64,000 nt of DNA from Desmodesmus armatus (GCA_007449985.2 VIIQ02000042.1:124001-188000), one strand, 5' to 3'; positions 39,703 to 55,311 are shown, counted from the stretch's first letter. Program-made: numbers and translations. Notes: generated from the letters alone by a model not told the origin.

Positions 39703-40409
39703 TGAAAGTTCTAAGAAAATTTTGACGATTGAAAAAAAATCTGTCCGAAAAAAAAGTAAAAAAAATAAAAATTTTTTTATTTTAGCAAATTTCAAAAAAG
39801 TTCTCAAAAAAGGAGGAGAGTGCAAATAAGGAAACTAAAGGGAAAAACTTTTTTTTGGTCACCTCATTGTGGAGAAAAAACTGTTGAAAATTTGGTTTTT
39901 TTTTATTATAGTATTCAAAAAAATTTCAAAAAAAATTTTTTTTTACAGTCAGGATAGTATATTCAGTGAAATTCTTTCCTTTTTTATTCTGCACTTTTTG
40001 ATCTGCACCTTTGCTCCGCAAACCAAGGCTCTGCTACGCCGGCCTAGGCTCTGCTTTGCACCGCCGGCGGTGCAACACGGAGGCGGAAGGTAAAAGGGTA
40101 AGGAGGCATAGCAAAAAGTGCAGAGCAGAGTAGCACAAATGAATAATCTTTTGAATGGGAGAAGTCAAATAAACTCTTTTGTTTTCTGTCCATAAATTTT
40201 TTACGCAAAACTTCATAATATTGGTATATTTTTATTTTTTTTTCATTTCTTCTCTGTAATTTGCAAGACTTTAACAATCCAAAACAGATTTTGTCATTTG
40301 GCAGATAAAGGCAGCAGAATTCAGTAGTAAGGAGAAATATAAAAAATTTTTTTATTTTCTTTCAAATTTTTTCAGAAAATTCAAAATTACCTTACACAAA
40401 TTTTTAAAA
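39703..40409. other. rbcL-rpl20 divergent spacer
   Basis: AT-rich, holding the presumed promoters of both genes. A GC-rich repeat copy lies at 40010-40090. No gene. Confidence 0.5.
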
Positions 40410-40760
40410 ATGACTCGAGTAAAACGTGGAAATGTATCACGCAAAAGACATAAAAAAGTATTAAAATTCACAAAAGGTTTTCGTGGAGCTGCTTCTTTAC
40501 TTTTCAGAACAGCAAATCAACAAAATATGAAAGCTTTACGTTATGCATATGCAAATCGTAGAAAAAAGAAAAGAAATTTTCGTCGTTTATGGATTACACG
40601 TTTAAATGCTGCAATTCGTGCCAATGGATTGAATTACAGTGAATTTTTCTACTTTTTAAAAAATTCAAAAATTTTATTAAATCGAAAAGTTTTAGCACAA
40701 TTTTCAATTTGTGACCCAGAAATGTTTGTAAAATTTGTTCAGCTTATTGAAAAAAAATAA
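40410..40760 (+). CDS. rpl20: 50S ribosomal protein L20
   Basis: 116 residues: [20 protein letters not shown], then [40 protein letters not shown] and [11 protein letters not shown], all L20 hallmarks. It binds 23S rRNA early in 50S assembly. rpl32 follows on the same strand. Confidence 0.96.
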   Translation: MTRVKRGNVSRKRHKKVLKFTKGFRGAASLLFRTANQQNMKALRYAYANRRKKKRNFRRLWITRLNAAIRANGLNYSEFFYFLKNSKILLNRKVLAQFSICDPEMFVKFVQLIEKK

Positions 40761-40808
40761 GCAAAAAAAAGCAACAGCTTTTTTTTTGTTCCAATACTTT
40801 GAGTGAAA

Positions 40809-40880
40809 AAAGCCTTTTGATTTGAAAAAATCCTTAAAGGTTTTGAAGCCGAAATCAAAAGAAGAAGATTTTAGGTTAAC
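40809..40880 (+). ncRNA. group II intron domains V and VI before rpl32
   Basis: Domain V at 40809-40844: lower stem AAAGCCTTT with AAAGGTTTT (includes the AGC triad), upper stem GATTT/AAATC, GAAA tetraloop and a 3'-side bulge. Domain VI at 40846-40880: AGCC.GAAATC pairs with GATTTT.GGTT, leaving a bulged A 8 nt from the 3' end, and the intron ends AAC. No domains I-IV are seen upstream, since rpl20 ends 48 bp before. This is the pattern of the 3' half of a trans-spliced group II intron. Confidence 0.75.
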
Positions 40881-41032
40881 AAAAACGTACATCAAAATCA
40901 AAAAAAAATATTCGTAAAAATGCTTGGAAACAAAAAGTTCAAAAACGAGCAAATCATGCTCTTTTTTTAGCAAAATATGTTTTAACAACAACATCAGAAA
41001 GTTTACCAGCTGAAAACAATGAAAATTCTTAA
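40881..41032 (+). CDS. rpl32: 50S ribosomal protein L32, 3' exon (probably trans-spliced)
   Basis: Encodes 49 complete codons: KRTSKSKKNIRKNAWKQKVQ, then KRANHALFLAKYVLTTTSES and a short tail ending ENNENS. L32 normally starts MAVPKKRTSKSK, so only about 13 coding bases are missing. There is no ATG, and an in-frame TAA lies just upstream. The exon starts exactly at the end of group II domains V/VI, two bases into a Lys codon. A perfect hairpin at 41040-41082 follows the stop, so the 3' end is a normal gene end. The short 5' exon was not found in this window. Confidence 0.82.
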
Positions 41033-41039
41033 TTTTTCT

Positions 41040-41082
41040 CAACCCTTCCAAAATTTTTCAAAAAAAATTTTGGAAGGGTTGA
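41040..41082 (+). terminator. stem-loop downstream of rpl32
   Basis: A perfect inverted repeat (CAACCCTTCCAAAATTTTT with its complement) begins 8 bp after the rpl32 stop. Confidence 0.6.
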
Positions 41083-41191
41083 ATCTTTTTTTTCTTTTAG
41101 AAAACAAACAAAAGAAATTTTTGAAAGGACAGAAAAAGCAGTCAAAAGAAACAAAGAGAACTTTTAAAAGTTCTCTTTTTTTTATATTATG

Positions 41192-42512
41192 TCAGAAATA
41201 CTCAAACCTAAACTTACAGCATTCTATCTTTGTATAATGATTTGTGGTTCTCTCTAGGATAGCTGAGGAAGTTCCTTTGGTTTTCCTGTTTCTGGGCAGA
41301 ATCCTTTCCTGTCTAATCTGTTGATAAGTCTTTATCTGTCTGGTGCAGTCCAAACGTGGTTGCAGGGATTTCTGTACAATTTGAATTTGTTGAATTTCAG
41401 ACTGCCCTGTAGGTTTTCTAACAAGTTGACCTTTAGGTGAAATTCTAAGTTTAAAACCAAGAAATTGAGCTGATTCTTTTGTAATTTTTCTGAGAAGATT
41501 TTTCTTTTCAGATAATTCATTCATATAAATGTTGAATAGATATGGTTTTTCAATCTTTCCTTGGGATACATCTAAGGTAAGTCTTGTTCTTACTGTTTTT
41601 CCTTCTTTTGTTTCAACATAATAAAGAATAGTTTAGTCTTTCTTTGATAAGTTCTAGAAATTGTTTATCATGAATTCTTTCTCAAAGAATTCATAGTCAT
41701 TTTTCTTTGATAACACTATCAAATGCAGCTTTAACATCACTTTCAATAGCAATTCTCATACCATTTGTAGAGTGTGTAGTAAATGAAGTGATTGCATTGT
41801 GAACTCCTTTATTTGGTCTAAAGCCAAATGATCTATTCATTTTTTCAAAATAGGGTTCATAGATTGATTTTAGAATCATGCAGATGGCCTTTTGTACAAT
41901 TCTGTCCATGAATGGAGGAATTTTGATGGGTCTTTGTTTGTCTTTTATTCCAGGTTTAGGTAAATATACTCTGTTGCTAGAGCCCCAAGGGTATTTTCCA
42001 ATTTTTAGAAGTTTTGCTACTGTGTAGAAATCAAATAGTGATATTTGGTCTGGGAAAGTGTGGCTTCTTAAGTATACAATTTTTTGATCACCAGTCATTT
42101 TTTCAATTTCTTCTTTTGGAAGTATTGAGCCTTTTGTCATAGCACCTTGATTTCCTTTAATGGATCTGTATGCTAACATAAGGCATTCTGGTTTTGATAT
42201 AATTTGTAATAAGTTTGTATTTTTTTCCTCTTTGTTTTCTAAAGCAGCAGCTTTATTCTTATTGTAAATTCCTAAAAGAATTTTGCCTGTGGGGCTTTCA
42301 AAATTATCCCCTAATTCTTTATAGAATTCAATAAGATCTGTGATCATTTGGATGCGAGGGGTTGATAACCGTCTCTTTTCCTCCTCAAGAAAATTATACA
42401 TTTTCATGTTCTTTGCTTGGGCCTTGTAATAGTCAATTTTGCTAAATCCTTTAGCAATTTTGCTATCATATGTAAATGTTGAAGTTCATTTCTTTTTGGT
42501 GTATTTAACCAT
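41192..42512 (-). pseudogene. decayed group II intron reverse transcriptase
   Basis: Minus-strand pieces of one RT. The N-terminus at 42512 reads MVKYTKKK, then TGA, then a long frame with SSNRVYLPKPGIKDKQRPIK, IPPFMDRIVQKAICM, RSFGFRPNKGVHNAI and IESDVKAAFDSV. TGA codons at 41697 and just beyond interrupt it, followed by a frameshift. The reading resumes with YLFNIYMNEL and jumps straight to KITKESAQFLGFKL, so the palm segment with YADD is deleted. The type resembles mitochondrial or fungal-like intron RTs rather than the psbB one. It cannot make an active enzyme as it stands. Confidence 0.8.
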
Positions 42513-43090
42513 AATATAATAACTCATTTTTTCTTTCAAAAAGTATTTTTTATTTCACTTTTCTCTGAACCCAACTGTACGTTTAAAACAGAATAAGGAA
42601 TTCAAGAGAATTGATCTTTTCCTTGGCTAGACCCCCGGCTGTTTAGCCTTTGGTCCTCTCCTGGCAAAAGGTTCTACCTGCCAACCTTTTCAGGTTGGTT
42701 TTGCCAGCTCGATATGTTCCCATAAATAATTAATAAGAGTTAGGAGCCATCTATCCTAGGTATTTGTTGTGAACAACAAATACAATTAATGTGTCTTTCC
42801 TAATGGAAACGATAATTAATTCTGAGACTTTACGAGTATTCCACTAAGCAACCGCTTCTTACTGGTGGCTAAAGTTCTCTTTTCCTGTTTGGATTTTAGC
42901 CCTGAAAATGCTAGCTAGGTTATGGTTCACCACTTGATTGTAATTCATCCTTCTCTTCTTCGTCTCTCCCTTATTTCCATATTCTTGTTCAAAGAAAGTA
43001 TTTGGTCCTTTAGATGAGTATGGGAATTTTGGCTCCTTTTTCTTCTTCTTGTCTCTCTATGCCTTTTTGAATTACACTTTAATAACCCCG
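42513..43090 (-). other. 5' part of a group II intron (orphan)
   Basis: On the minus strand this region is structured like group II domains I-III, upstream of the decayed RT: GTGTAATTC near 43076 could be the 5' end, and inverted segments such as GGCAAAACCAACCTGAAAAGG / CCTGCCAACC lie at 42660-42715. No domain V or flanking exon is found. It may be a dead intron or one half of a trans-spliced one. Confidence 0.5.
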
Positions 43091-43206
43091 AGTGATTTGT
43101 AGAAAAAATTGACTCTTTTTTTTTTTTGGTATTTTAAAAATTAACACGAATTTATTTAAATTCAAGCAATAAATCTTTACAGATTTCGGAGAAGTTTATA
43201 TTTTAA

Positions 43207-47472
<4,266 letters not shown>

Positions 47473-48390
47473 TTTTTTACAATTTTTTGTAAAAAAACAA
47501 GTCTCAATTTTTATTTTTAAGTTCTGGTTCTTCAAATTTATTTGAAGAGCTAGAACTTTTTATTTTATGAAAAAGAGACTTTCAAAAGTCTCTTTTTCAA
47601 TTTTTCAATTTCTTAAGAAAATAAAGAAAAAGAATTCTAAATGAAAAGAAAAGGTTTGAGCATTTTTCAGAAAAATTTTGTATGTTTCTGTTTTAAGGCC
47701 CTGTTAATAAAAGCTTCTCTGACTTTTGATGGTAGAGAATTTTCTATTTTGTTTTGCTCATCAAATTCAGCTGCTCAAAAGAAGTATAAAGTTTTAAATG
47801 GTGCTCTTTTGTGAGGAAAGTGGCTAATGAACTTTGCCAACCTTTTTAAAGGCAATTTTGGAGATGATGTTTTTCATCTATTTGGCAAATTGTTTTACAG
47901 TTGCTTTTTTCTTTGTAGCAAAAGCTACACATCAAATTTTGAGTTCATATTTTTTTTCCCATTTACTATTCTTGTGATTGAAGGCCTGGATGAATATGAT
48001 CCAAATCCTTGAATGAATTCAGGAATTCCTGCCCCAGCAAAGTTTTCTGGGGTGCTTGTTTTTTCTGCAAAAAGTTGAATAATTTTTTTGATTTGGTCTC
48101 TCGGTAAGATGTCCATTTTTTTTGGTGGTATATTTTTCATACTTGCATTCAAATGTGTAAGATTTCTTTCAAGAAGAAAGTATTTATCGAAATCTTTTTT
48201 TTTATAAAACTTTTCCTTCCTTGTCTTTGTAATTGATATTTCAATTTTTGCCATATTTCATTGTCATTTTTTTCATAGAAGACTTTTCTCTTGTTGCTAA
48301 TAAAAGAGGAAAACATTTTGAATCAAGTGAAGCAAAGCGGACTGCAAAGCAGAGGGTCAGGGTCAGGGTCAGGGTCAGGGGGCTTTGCCC

Positions 48391-48470
48391 CCAACCCAAC
48401 CCAACCCAACCCAACCCAACCCAACCCAACCCAACCCAACCCAACCCAACCCAACCCAACCCAACCCAAC
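48391..48470. repeat. 16 tandem copies of the pentamer CCAAC
   Basis: 80 bp of perfect CCAAC repeats, directly preceded by three or more GGGTCA units (about 48354-48380). Telomere-like in look, but inside the plastid sequence. Shorter runs of the same motifs recur at 57229-57250 and 57308-57340. Confidence 0.95.
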
Positions 48471-48784
48471 CCAGGCGGAAACTCAGGCCTGGGTTTTTTG
48501 CCTCCGCCTGCTTCGCGCCGAGGCAAAGCCTAGGCGGGGCGGTGCGGAGCAATCTGCTTTGCGGTGCAAAGGGTAAGGGCTATGCCCCCAGCGAAGCAGA
48601 GCAAAGCTTTGCTGCGCTCCGCCGGGGCTTTGCCCAGGCTTCGCTTGCGCTCCGCGTTGCGGTGCGAAGCAGCCCCCTGACCCAGGCGGTGCTAAGCAAC
48701 ATGGAGGGCCTTTGCCCCCCGCTTAGGCAAAGCCTAGGCAGAGCCCACTCACCCCCAAACCCAGGAGCGAGTGGTGCAAAGACC

Positions 48785-49150
48785 ATTACACTTGAAAGAG
48801 ATATTAAAATGGCATTCAATGAACTAGACCACAAAGTTTTTTTAGCCTTTCTATCTTTAAGAAGTATTTTTCTAAGAGATGAACCAAAAAGAAAAGCAAC
48901 TGGAAATGCAAAATTTAGAAAATTGAAAGTTTTAAAAAACCTGAGTGTTTGTATATGGCCAGCTCTTCACAGACTAACAAAAATTCATCGATGAATTTGA
49001 GAGAAAAAATTTTTGTAGAGAGACAAGAATGCCAAGGGAACTTCTATGACTATTTTGCTTTAAACTTTCAATTATTCTACAAAGATAGAATATTGTTATC
49101 TGATATCATATGAATTTTTTCATTATTCATTCATTGCATAGAAAATCTTT
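48785..49150 (+). pseudogene. remnant of a group II intron reverse transcriptase
   Basis: The plus strand reads ITLERDIKMAFNELDHKVFL, an RT palm motif (DIKxAF...DH). After stops it reads RDKNAKGTSMTIL and NYSTKIEYCYL. The latter lines up with KTKGTSSAIL and NHYTKIECC in the RT remnant at 41192-41524, so both derive from related elements. Several TGA/TAG/TAA codons interrupt it. Its 5' end is fused to the GC-rich repeat island. Confidence 0.6.
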
Positions 49151-49315
49151 TAAAAGACTTCTTTTGACATTTCATTAGGGAAACTGAGATATATTTTTAA
49201 AAAACCAACTCTCACTTTTTTCTTGTTTCCTTTACTTCTTTTTTCCTATTCAAAACAGTTTAAAAAAGAGTTTCAATTTTTGTATCATTTCAAAAAAATA
49301 AAAAAGAAAGCTATG

Positions 49316-49387
49316 GGCGAACGACGGGGTTTGAACCCGCGAATGATGGAGTCACAATCCATTGCCTTACCACTTGGCTACGCCCGC
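49316..49387 (-). tRNA. trnH-GUG: tRNA-His(GUG)
   Basis: Acceptor GCGGGCG/CGTTCGC with C73 and an encoded extra G at -1 (49388), anticodon GTG in GATTGTGACTC, T-arm GCGGGTTCAAACCCCGT. Confidence 0.94.
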
Positions 49388-49841
49388 CATTTTCAAAAAC
49401 CTGTTCTCTTATGTAAAAGATATTTATATGTCTTTTACAACTTTTTTCCAAAATAAGGAGGTAGAAAACAAATAGAGTTCAAATTCAAACACCATTTTAA
49501 CATTTTTTGTTTCAAAAAAAAAGAAATTATGAATAAACTTCAAATTTTTAAATTCAATTTTTGTTTTGAATATTTACTTTAAATATTTTTCTAAAAAGAA
49601 TTTTTGAAAAAAACAGCAAAAAGACTGTTATATGTTTTTTATTTTTTGAAATTCCTAAAAGGTTATAGTTTTTTAAAAAAGTAAAAAATTTGACAAAATT
49701 TTTAAATTTGATAATTTATGAATTACTGAATGTTCAAAAAACAAAATTTTCAAAATTCAAATTTCAAAAAAATTTCAATTTTGTTAAAACCAAAAAAACT
49801 TCTCTTTCAATTTATAAGTGAAAAGGAGTTTTGAAAAATTT
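49388..49841. other. trnH-16S leader region
   Basis: AT-rich, no GC-rich repeats. It should hold the rRNA operon promoter, but I see no convincing -35/-10 pair. No gene. Confidence 0.5.
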
Positions 49842-50113
49842 CAATGGAGAGTTTGATCCTGGCTCAGGACGAACGCTGGCGGTATGCCTAACACATGCAA
49901 GTCGAACGAGATTCTTTTTTTGTTTACAAAGAAAGAATTGCAGTGGCGGACGGGTGAGGAACACGTAAGAACTTACCTTTTGGCGGGGGATAACAACGGG
50001 AAACTGTTGCTAATACCCCATAACGCTGAGGAGCGAAAGGGAAACTGCCAAAAGAGAGGCTTGCGTCTGATTAGCTAGTTGGAGGAGGTAAATGCTCCCC
50101 AAGGCGACGATCA

Positions 50114-50193
<80 letters not shown>

Positions 50194-50302
50194 TTTCCAC
50201 AATGGGCGAAAGCCTGATGGAGCAATACCGCGTGAAGGATGAAGGATCGTGGTCCGTAAACTTCTTTTCTTAACGAAGAAATTCTGACGGTAGTTAAGGA
50301 AT

Positions 50303-50347
<45 letters not shown>

Positions 50348-50688
50348 TGCAAGCGTTGTCCGGAATGATTGGGCGTAAAGCATCTGTAGGTGGTTCTTAA
50401 AGTCGACTGTTAAAGCCCAGGGCTCAACTTTGGATAAGCGGTCGAGTACTTAGGGACTTGAGTATGGTAGGGGTAGAGGGAATTCCTAGTGGAGCGGTGA
50501 AATGCACAGAGATTAGGAAGAACACCAAAGGCGAAGGCACTCTACTGGGCCATGACTGACACTGAGAGATGAAAGTTGGGGGCGCGAAAAGGATTAGATA
50601 CCCTTGTAGTCCCAACCGTAAACGATGGATACTAAGTGCTGACAAAATCAGTGCTGTAGCTAACGCGTTAAGTATCCCGCCTGGGGAG

Positions 50689-50725
<37 letters not shown>

Positions 50726-50860
50726 AACTGGCACAAGCGGTGGATTATGCGGTTTAATTCGATGATACACGAAGAACCTTACCAGGGATTGACATGTTCA
50801 GAACTTTTGAGAGATTGAAAGGTGCCCTTATCTTTGATTTGGGAGCTGAAACACAGGTGG

Positions 50861-50894
<34 letters not shown>

Positions 50895-51102
50895 CGAGTT
50901 AAGTCTTTGAACGAGCGCAACCCTTGTCTTTTGTTACCACTCCTTTATGGAGGACTCAAAAGAGACTGCCGGTGTAAACCGGAGGAAGGAGAGGATGACG
51001 TCAAGTCAGCATGCCCCTTACATCCTGGGCTACACGCGTAATACAATGGCAAAGACAATAGGACGCGAACCCGCGAGGGGGAGCAAATCTAGTAAACTTT
51101 GT

Positions 51103-51141
<39 letters not shown>

Positions 51142-51353
51142 CCGGAATCGCTAGTAATCGCCGGTCAGCTATACGGCGGTGAATACGTTCCCCAGTTTTG
51201 TACACACCGCCCGTCACATGCTGGGAGCCATCTTGTCCCGAAGACAGGTTGCCAACCTCACCCCTCCGGGGAAGGAAGCGAATGTCAACGGTTGGGTTGG
51301 TGACTAATATGAAGTCGTAACAAGGTATCCGTACTGGAAGGTGTGGATGGAAA
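49842..51353 (+). rRNA. rrn16: 16S ribosomal RNA
   Basis: Starts AATGGAGAGTTTGATCCTGG; contains GTGCCAGCAGCCGCGGTAAT (530 loop), AAACTCAAAGGAATTGACGG (900 region) and GTACACACCGCCCGTCAC. No intron. The 3' end is unusual: after GGAAGGTGTGGATGG comes AAAACCTATTTTT, where other plastids have GGATCACCTCCTTT, so the CCTCC anti-Shine-Dalgarno core is absent. End position approximate. Confidence 0.97.
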
Positions 51354-51515
51354 ACCTATTTTTTTCATATATTCTTTCAATGAATATATATATTTTTTTT
51401 CTTCTAAAAAACAACTTTCTGCCAGTTTTGTCCTCTGAGGGAAAACTTAGGCATCTGTACAACGCCGGCGAAGCAGAGCTTTGGCGATGGGGTGCAGGTT
51501 GTTTTTTAGAAGAAA

Positions 51516-51589
51516 GGACCCTTAGCTCAGTTGGTTAGAGCGCACGCTTGATAAGCGTGAGGTCACTGGTTCAAGTCCAGTATGGTCCA
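51516..51589 (+). tRNA. trnI-GAU: tRNA-Ile(GAU)
   Basis: 74 nt, in the 16S-23S spacer. Anticodon GAT in CTTGATAAG, T-arm CTGGTTCAAGTCCAG, acceptor GGACC pairs with GGTCC (one mismatch lower in the stem). No intron. Confidence 0.94.
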
Positions 51590-51678
51590 CCACCTTTCTC
51601 TTCTATGTTTTCTTTACAAGAAAAGAAAGAGTTCTTGCTGTCTGCCAGGGTAGATCTGGGACTCAGAGAGAGCAAAAA

Positions 51679-51751
51679 GGGAATATAGCTCAGTTGGTAG
51701 AGCACTGCCTTTGCAAGGCAGGGGCCGAGGGTTCGAATCCCTCTATTTCCA
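51679..51751 (+). tRNA. trnA-UGC: tRNA-Ala(UGC)
   Basis: 73 nt, in the 16S-23S spacer. Acceptor GGGAATA/TATTTCC (one G-T pair), anticodon TGC in CTTTGCAAG, T-arm GAGGGTTCGAATCCCTC. No intron. Confidence 0.95.
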
Positions 51752-53067
51752 CCCTTCTTTTTGTCCGCAAAGCGGAGCGCAGCAATCCGCAAAGCGGTGC
51801 AAAGCGGGCCTTTTGCTCCCATTAGGCGAAGCAAAAGGAATATGAAAAATTTCAAAAAAGAAGTGATCTTTTATTATTCTATTTTTAGGTCAAAGATGGA
51901 AAAGGCTTACGGTGGAGACCTAGGCACTCAGAGACGATGAAGGGCGCAGAGGCCGGCGATACGCTTCGGGGAGCTGGGAACAAGCATAGATCCGAAGATT
52001 CCCGAATAGGGCAACCTCCTATAGAACTCCTTTTTGAATTCATAGAAAAGGAAGAGGCAACCTGGTGAACTGAAACATCTCAGTAGCCAGAGGAAAAGAA
52101 AGCAAAAGCGATTCCCGGAGTAGCGGCGAGCGAAATGGGAACAGCCTAAACCATTGTTTTCGGACAATGGGGTTGTGGGAGTCAAATTGTTTTTTTCTTA
52201 TCCTTTCTTTCAAAGAAGGGATAGAAAAATGAAAAAAGAGGTCCGCTTATTGCGGTCTGCAAAGCAGAGGTAAGATGAGACGAAGCAGCTGAATCCTGCA
52301 CCAAAGATGGTGAAAGTCCAGTAGTCAAAAACTTCTCCTTTTTTTTGAATATCCCGAGTAGCATGGGGCACGTGGAATCCCGTGTGAATCAGCGAGGACC
52401 ACCTCGTAAGGCTAAATACTCCTGAGTGACCGATAGTGAAGAAGTACAGCGATGGAAAGGTGAAAGAGAACCCCAGGAGGGGAGTGAAAAAGAACATGAA
52501 ATCGTAAGCTGACAAGCAGTGGGAGGATGAAGAATCTGACCTCGTGCCTGTTGAAGAATGAGCCGGCGACTTATAGGAAGTGGCGAGGTTAAGGAGAAAA
52601 ATTCCGGAGCCTAAGCGAAAGCAAGTCTGAATAGGGCGTATGTCACTTCTTATGGACCCGAACCTGGATGATCTAATCATGGCCAGTTGGAAGTTGGGGT
52701 AATACCTAATGAACGAACGAACTCACCGATGTTGAAAAATCGGGAGATGAGCTGTGATTAGCGGTGAAATTCCAATCGAATTCAGAGCTAGCTGGATCTC
52801 CCCGAAATGCGTTGAGGCGCAGCGGCAACGATGTCCTATCAAAGGGTAGAGCAACTGTTTCGGTGCGGGCTGCGAAAGCGGTACCAAGTCGTGGCAAACT
52901 CCGAATATTTGGTAAGGATTCCGTGAGCCAGTGAGAGTATGTGAGATAAGTCTCATACTCAAGAGGGAAACAGCCCAGACCATCAGCTAAGGCCCCCAAA
53001 TGAATGCTAAGTGGAAAAGGATGTGAGAATGCTGAAACAACCAGGAGGTTCGCTTAGAAGCAGCTAT

Positions 53068-53098
<31 letters not shown>

Positions 53099-53889
53099 AA
53101 AGCGTTCTTGCGCCGACAATGGCCGGGACTAAGCATTCTGCCGAAGCTATGGGATTTGTTTTCTTTTCAAAAAAAGAAAGACGAATCGGTAGGGGAGCGT
53201 TCTGCAGTGGGTGAAGCTTAAACGGAAGTTTTGGTGGACAGTGCGGAAGCGAGAATGTTGGCTTGAGTAACGAAAACATTGGTTAGAATCCAATGCCCCG
53301 AAAACCTAAGGGTTCCTCCACAAGGTTCGACCATGGGGGGTGAGTCAGGACCTAAGGCGAGGCCTTTGGCGTAGTCGATGGCAAAGAGGTTAATATTCCT
53401 CTACTGATTTTTGTGGGAACCGAGGGACGGAGAAAGCTAAATTGGGTCTGTTTATGGATTGCAGTGGAAGCGCTTGAGGTAATGATCGAAAAAAAACGAA
53501 TCTCTCCACTTCGGTGGTATACTAAGACGTGATCCCGCTTTTCAGATTCGTCTGAAATGGCGCCAATGATGTTATGCTTCCAAGAAAAGCTCGTACACCT
53601 TTTATAAAAAAACACAAAAATCACCTGTACCTGAAACCGACACAGGTAGGTTGGTAGAGAATACCAAGGGGCGCGAGAGAACTCTCTCTAAGGAACTCGG
53701 CAAACTAGCCCCGTAACTTCGGAAGAAGGGGTGCCCCCTCCAAGGGGGGTCGCAGTGAACCGGTTCAGGGAACTGTTTATCAAAAACACAGGTCTCCGCA
53801 AAGTCGTAAGACAATATATGGGGGCTGACGCCTGCCCAGTGCCGGAAGGTCAAGGAAGTTGGTTAGAGACTTCGGTCTCGAAGCTGACG

Positions 53890-53946
<57 letters not shown>

Positions 53947-54455
53947 ATTGTCGAGTAAGTTTCGACCTGCACGAAAGGCGTAATCATCTGAACACTGTCT
54001 CGGAGAGAGACTCGGTGAAATAGACTTGTCCGTGAAGATGCGGACTACTAATACCCGGACAGAAAGACCCTATGAAGCTTGACTGTATCTTGGAATTGGG
54101 TTCGGGCTTTTCTTGCGCAGACTAGGTGGGAGGCTACGAAGATTTTCTTCCGGGAAAGTTGGAGCCAACAGTGAGAGACCACTCTGGAAAGGCTAGAATC
54201 CTAATGGTGATCCTTGAATCAGGACACTTGACAGTTTCAGGTGGGCAGTTTGTTTGGGGCGAACGCCTCATAAAAGGTAACTGAGGCGCGCAAAGGTCCC
54301 CTCAGTCTGGACGGAAATCAGACATTGAGTGTAAAGGCAAAAGGGGGCTTGACTGTAAGACCTACAAGTCGAGCAGGAGCGAAAGCTGGCCTTAGTGATC
54401 CGACGGTGCCGTGTGGAAGGGCCGTCGCTCAACGAATAAAAGTTACTCTAGGGAT

Positions 54456-54895
54456 AGATTTGTTGTCCCATTCAAGTAGATATATTTGAATGAATTGAAT
54501 TCAATTCTTAAGTTTTAGAATCAAGTGAATTGCAAAAAACTCTCTTTCTTCGTTTTTGACTTTCTCAAAAAAAACAAAAAACGAAAAAAAAAAGATTATT
54601 TGCAGCATAATTGAAATTGACTTTCTGAAATTTTTCATGATTCAAATTATGGAAAAACAACCAGAAAACACAAATTTTCAAAATGTTCAACGACTTCATT
54701 TGGGTCAAAGTATACAAAATGTCCCAAAAAAAGTGCTTGAAGACTTTCATAATTCCTTTCAAAATTATGTATGTTTATGACATAGTCTGAACTCTTGTGA
54801 AAACAAGAGAATTTTCACACAAAAAGAATCAATTTTCTGTGAAAATCAAATGATTTTTTATCTATTTTCAACAAAATCATTGATGTAACATATTG
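54456..54895 (+). other. group I intron in 23S at the omega site
   Basis: 440 nt between TAGGGAT and AACAGG, the same site as the yeast mitochondrial omega intron (about E. coli 2449). The P7 element GACATAGTCTGAAC lies near 54778 and it ends in TTG. A 74-codon open frame (54556-54780) has no LAGLIDADG motif. Confidence 0.9.
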
Positions 54896-54934
54896 AACAG
54901 GCTGATCTTCTCCAAGAGTTCACATCGACGAGAA

Positions 54935-54975
<41 letters not shown>

Positions 54976-55039
54976 TAGTAGGTCCCAAGGGTTGGGCTGT
55001 TCGCCCATGAAAGTGGTACGTGAGCTGGGTTCAGAACGT

Positions 55040-55311
55040 AAACAATACTGCGTTTATCAGTAGCAATACATGATATAGTATTGGCTTAATTCGGTGAAGT
55101 TCTCTATGGTCCGCTCAGCGGAGAACTGCCATAGCAGAAAATACCGAAGGAAACAGATTTCCGCCACAAAGCGGAGAGAAATATATTTCTGTTCCTTTAG
55201 AGACTATTTTTGTAGAATGCCAACTTTTTCCTTTTCTCTCTTTCAAAATACAAGAGAAAAAAAGAAAAAGAAGATATAGTCCATGCTCATTTGCAAAAAA
55301 GAGATTTCATG
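55040..55311 (+). other. group I intron in 23S at the I-CreI site
   Basis: 272 nt, inserted at the position of the Chlamydomonas reinhardtii LSU intron (about E. coli 2593). Contains AGATATAGTCCATGCTC near 55272 and ends ATG. It lacks the I-CreI-type ORF; a 61-codon open frame has no motif. Confidence 0.9.

Larger units (their letters stand above)
47473..49315. repeat. psbA-trnH spacer with RT remnant, CCAAC array and GC-rich repeats
   Basis: After the psbA hairpins come AT-rich DNA (47600-48300), then a GC-rich island (48330-48780) with GGGTCA hexamers and a CCAAC array. An RT remnant follows on the plus strand (48785-49150). A minus-strand open frame at 47925-48254 (109 codons) has no recognised motif. 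Confidence 0.65.

Noticed and set aside
47925..48254. 109-codon minus-strand frame near the RT remnant
   Set aside because: No recognised motif; kept only as part of the spacer description.
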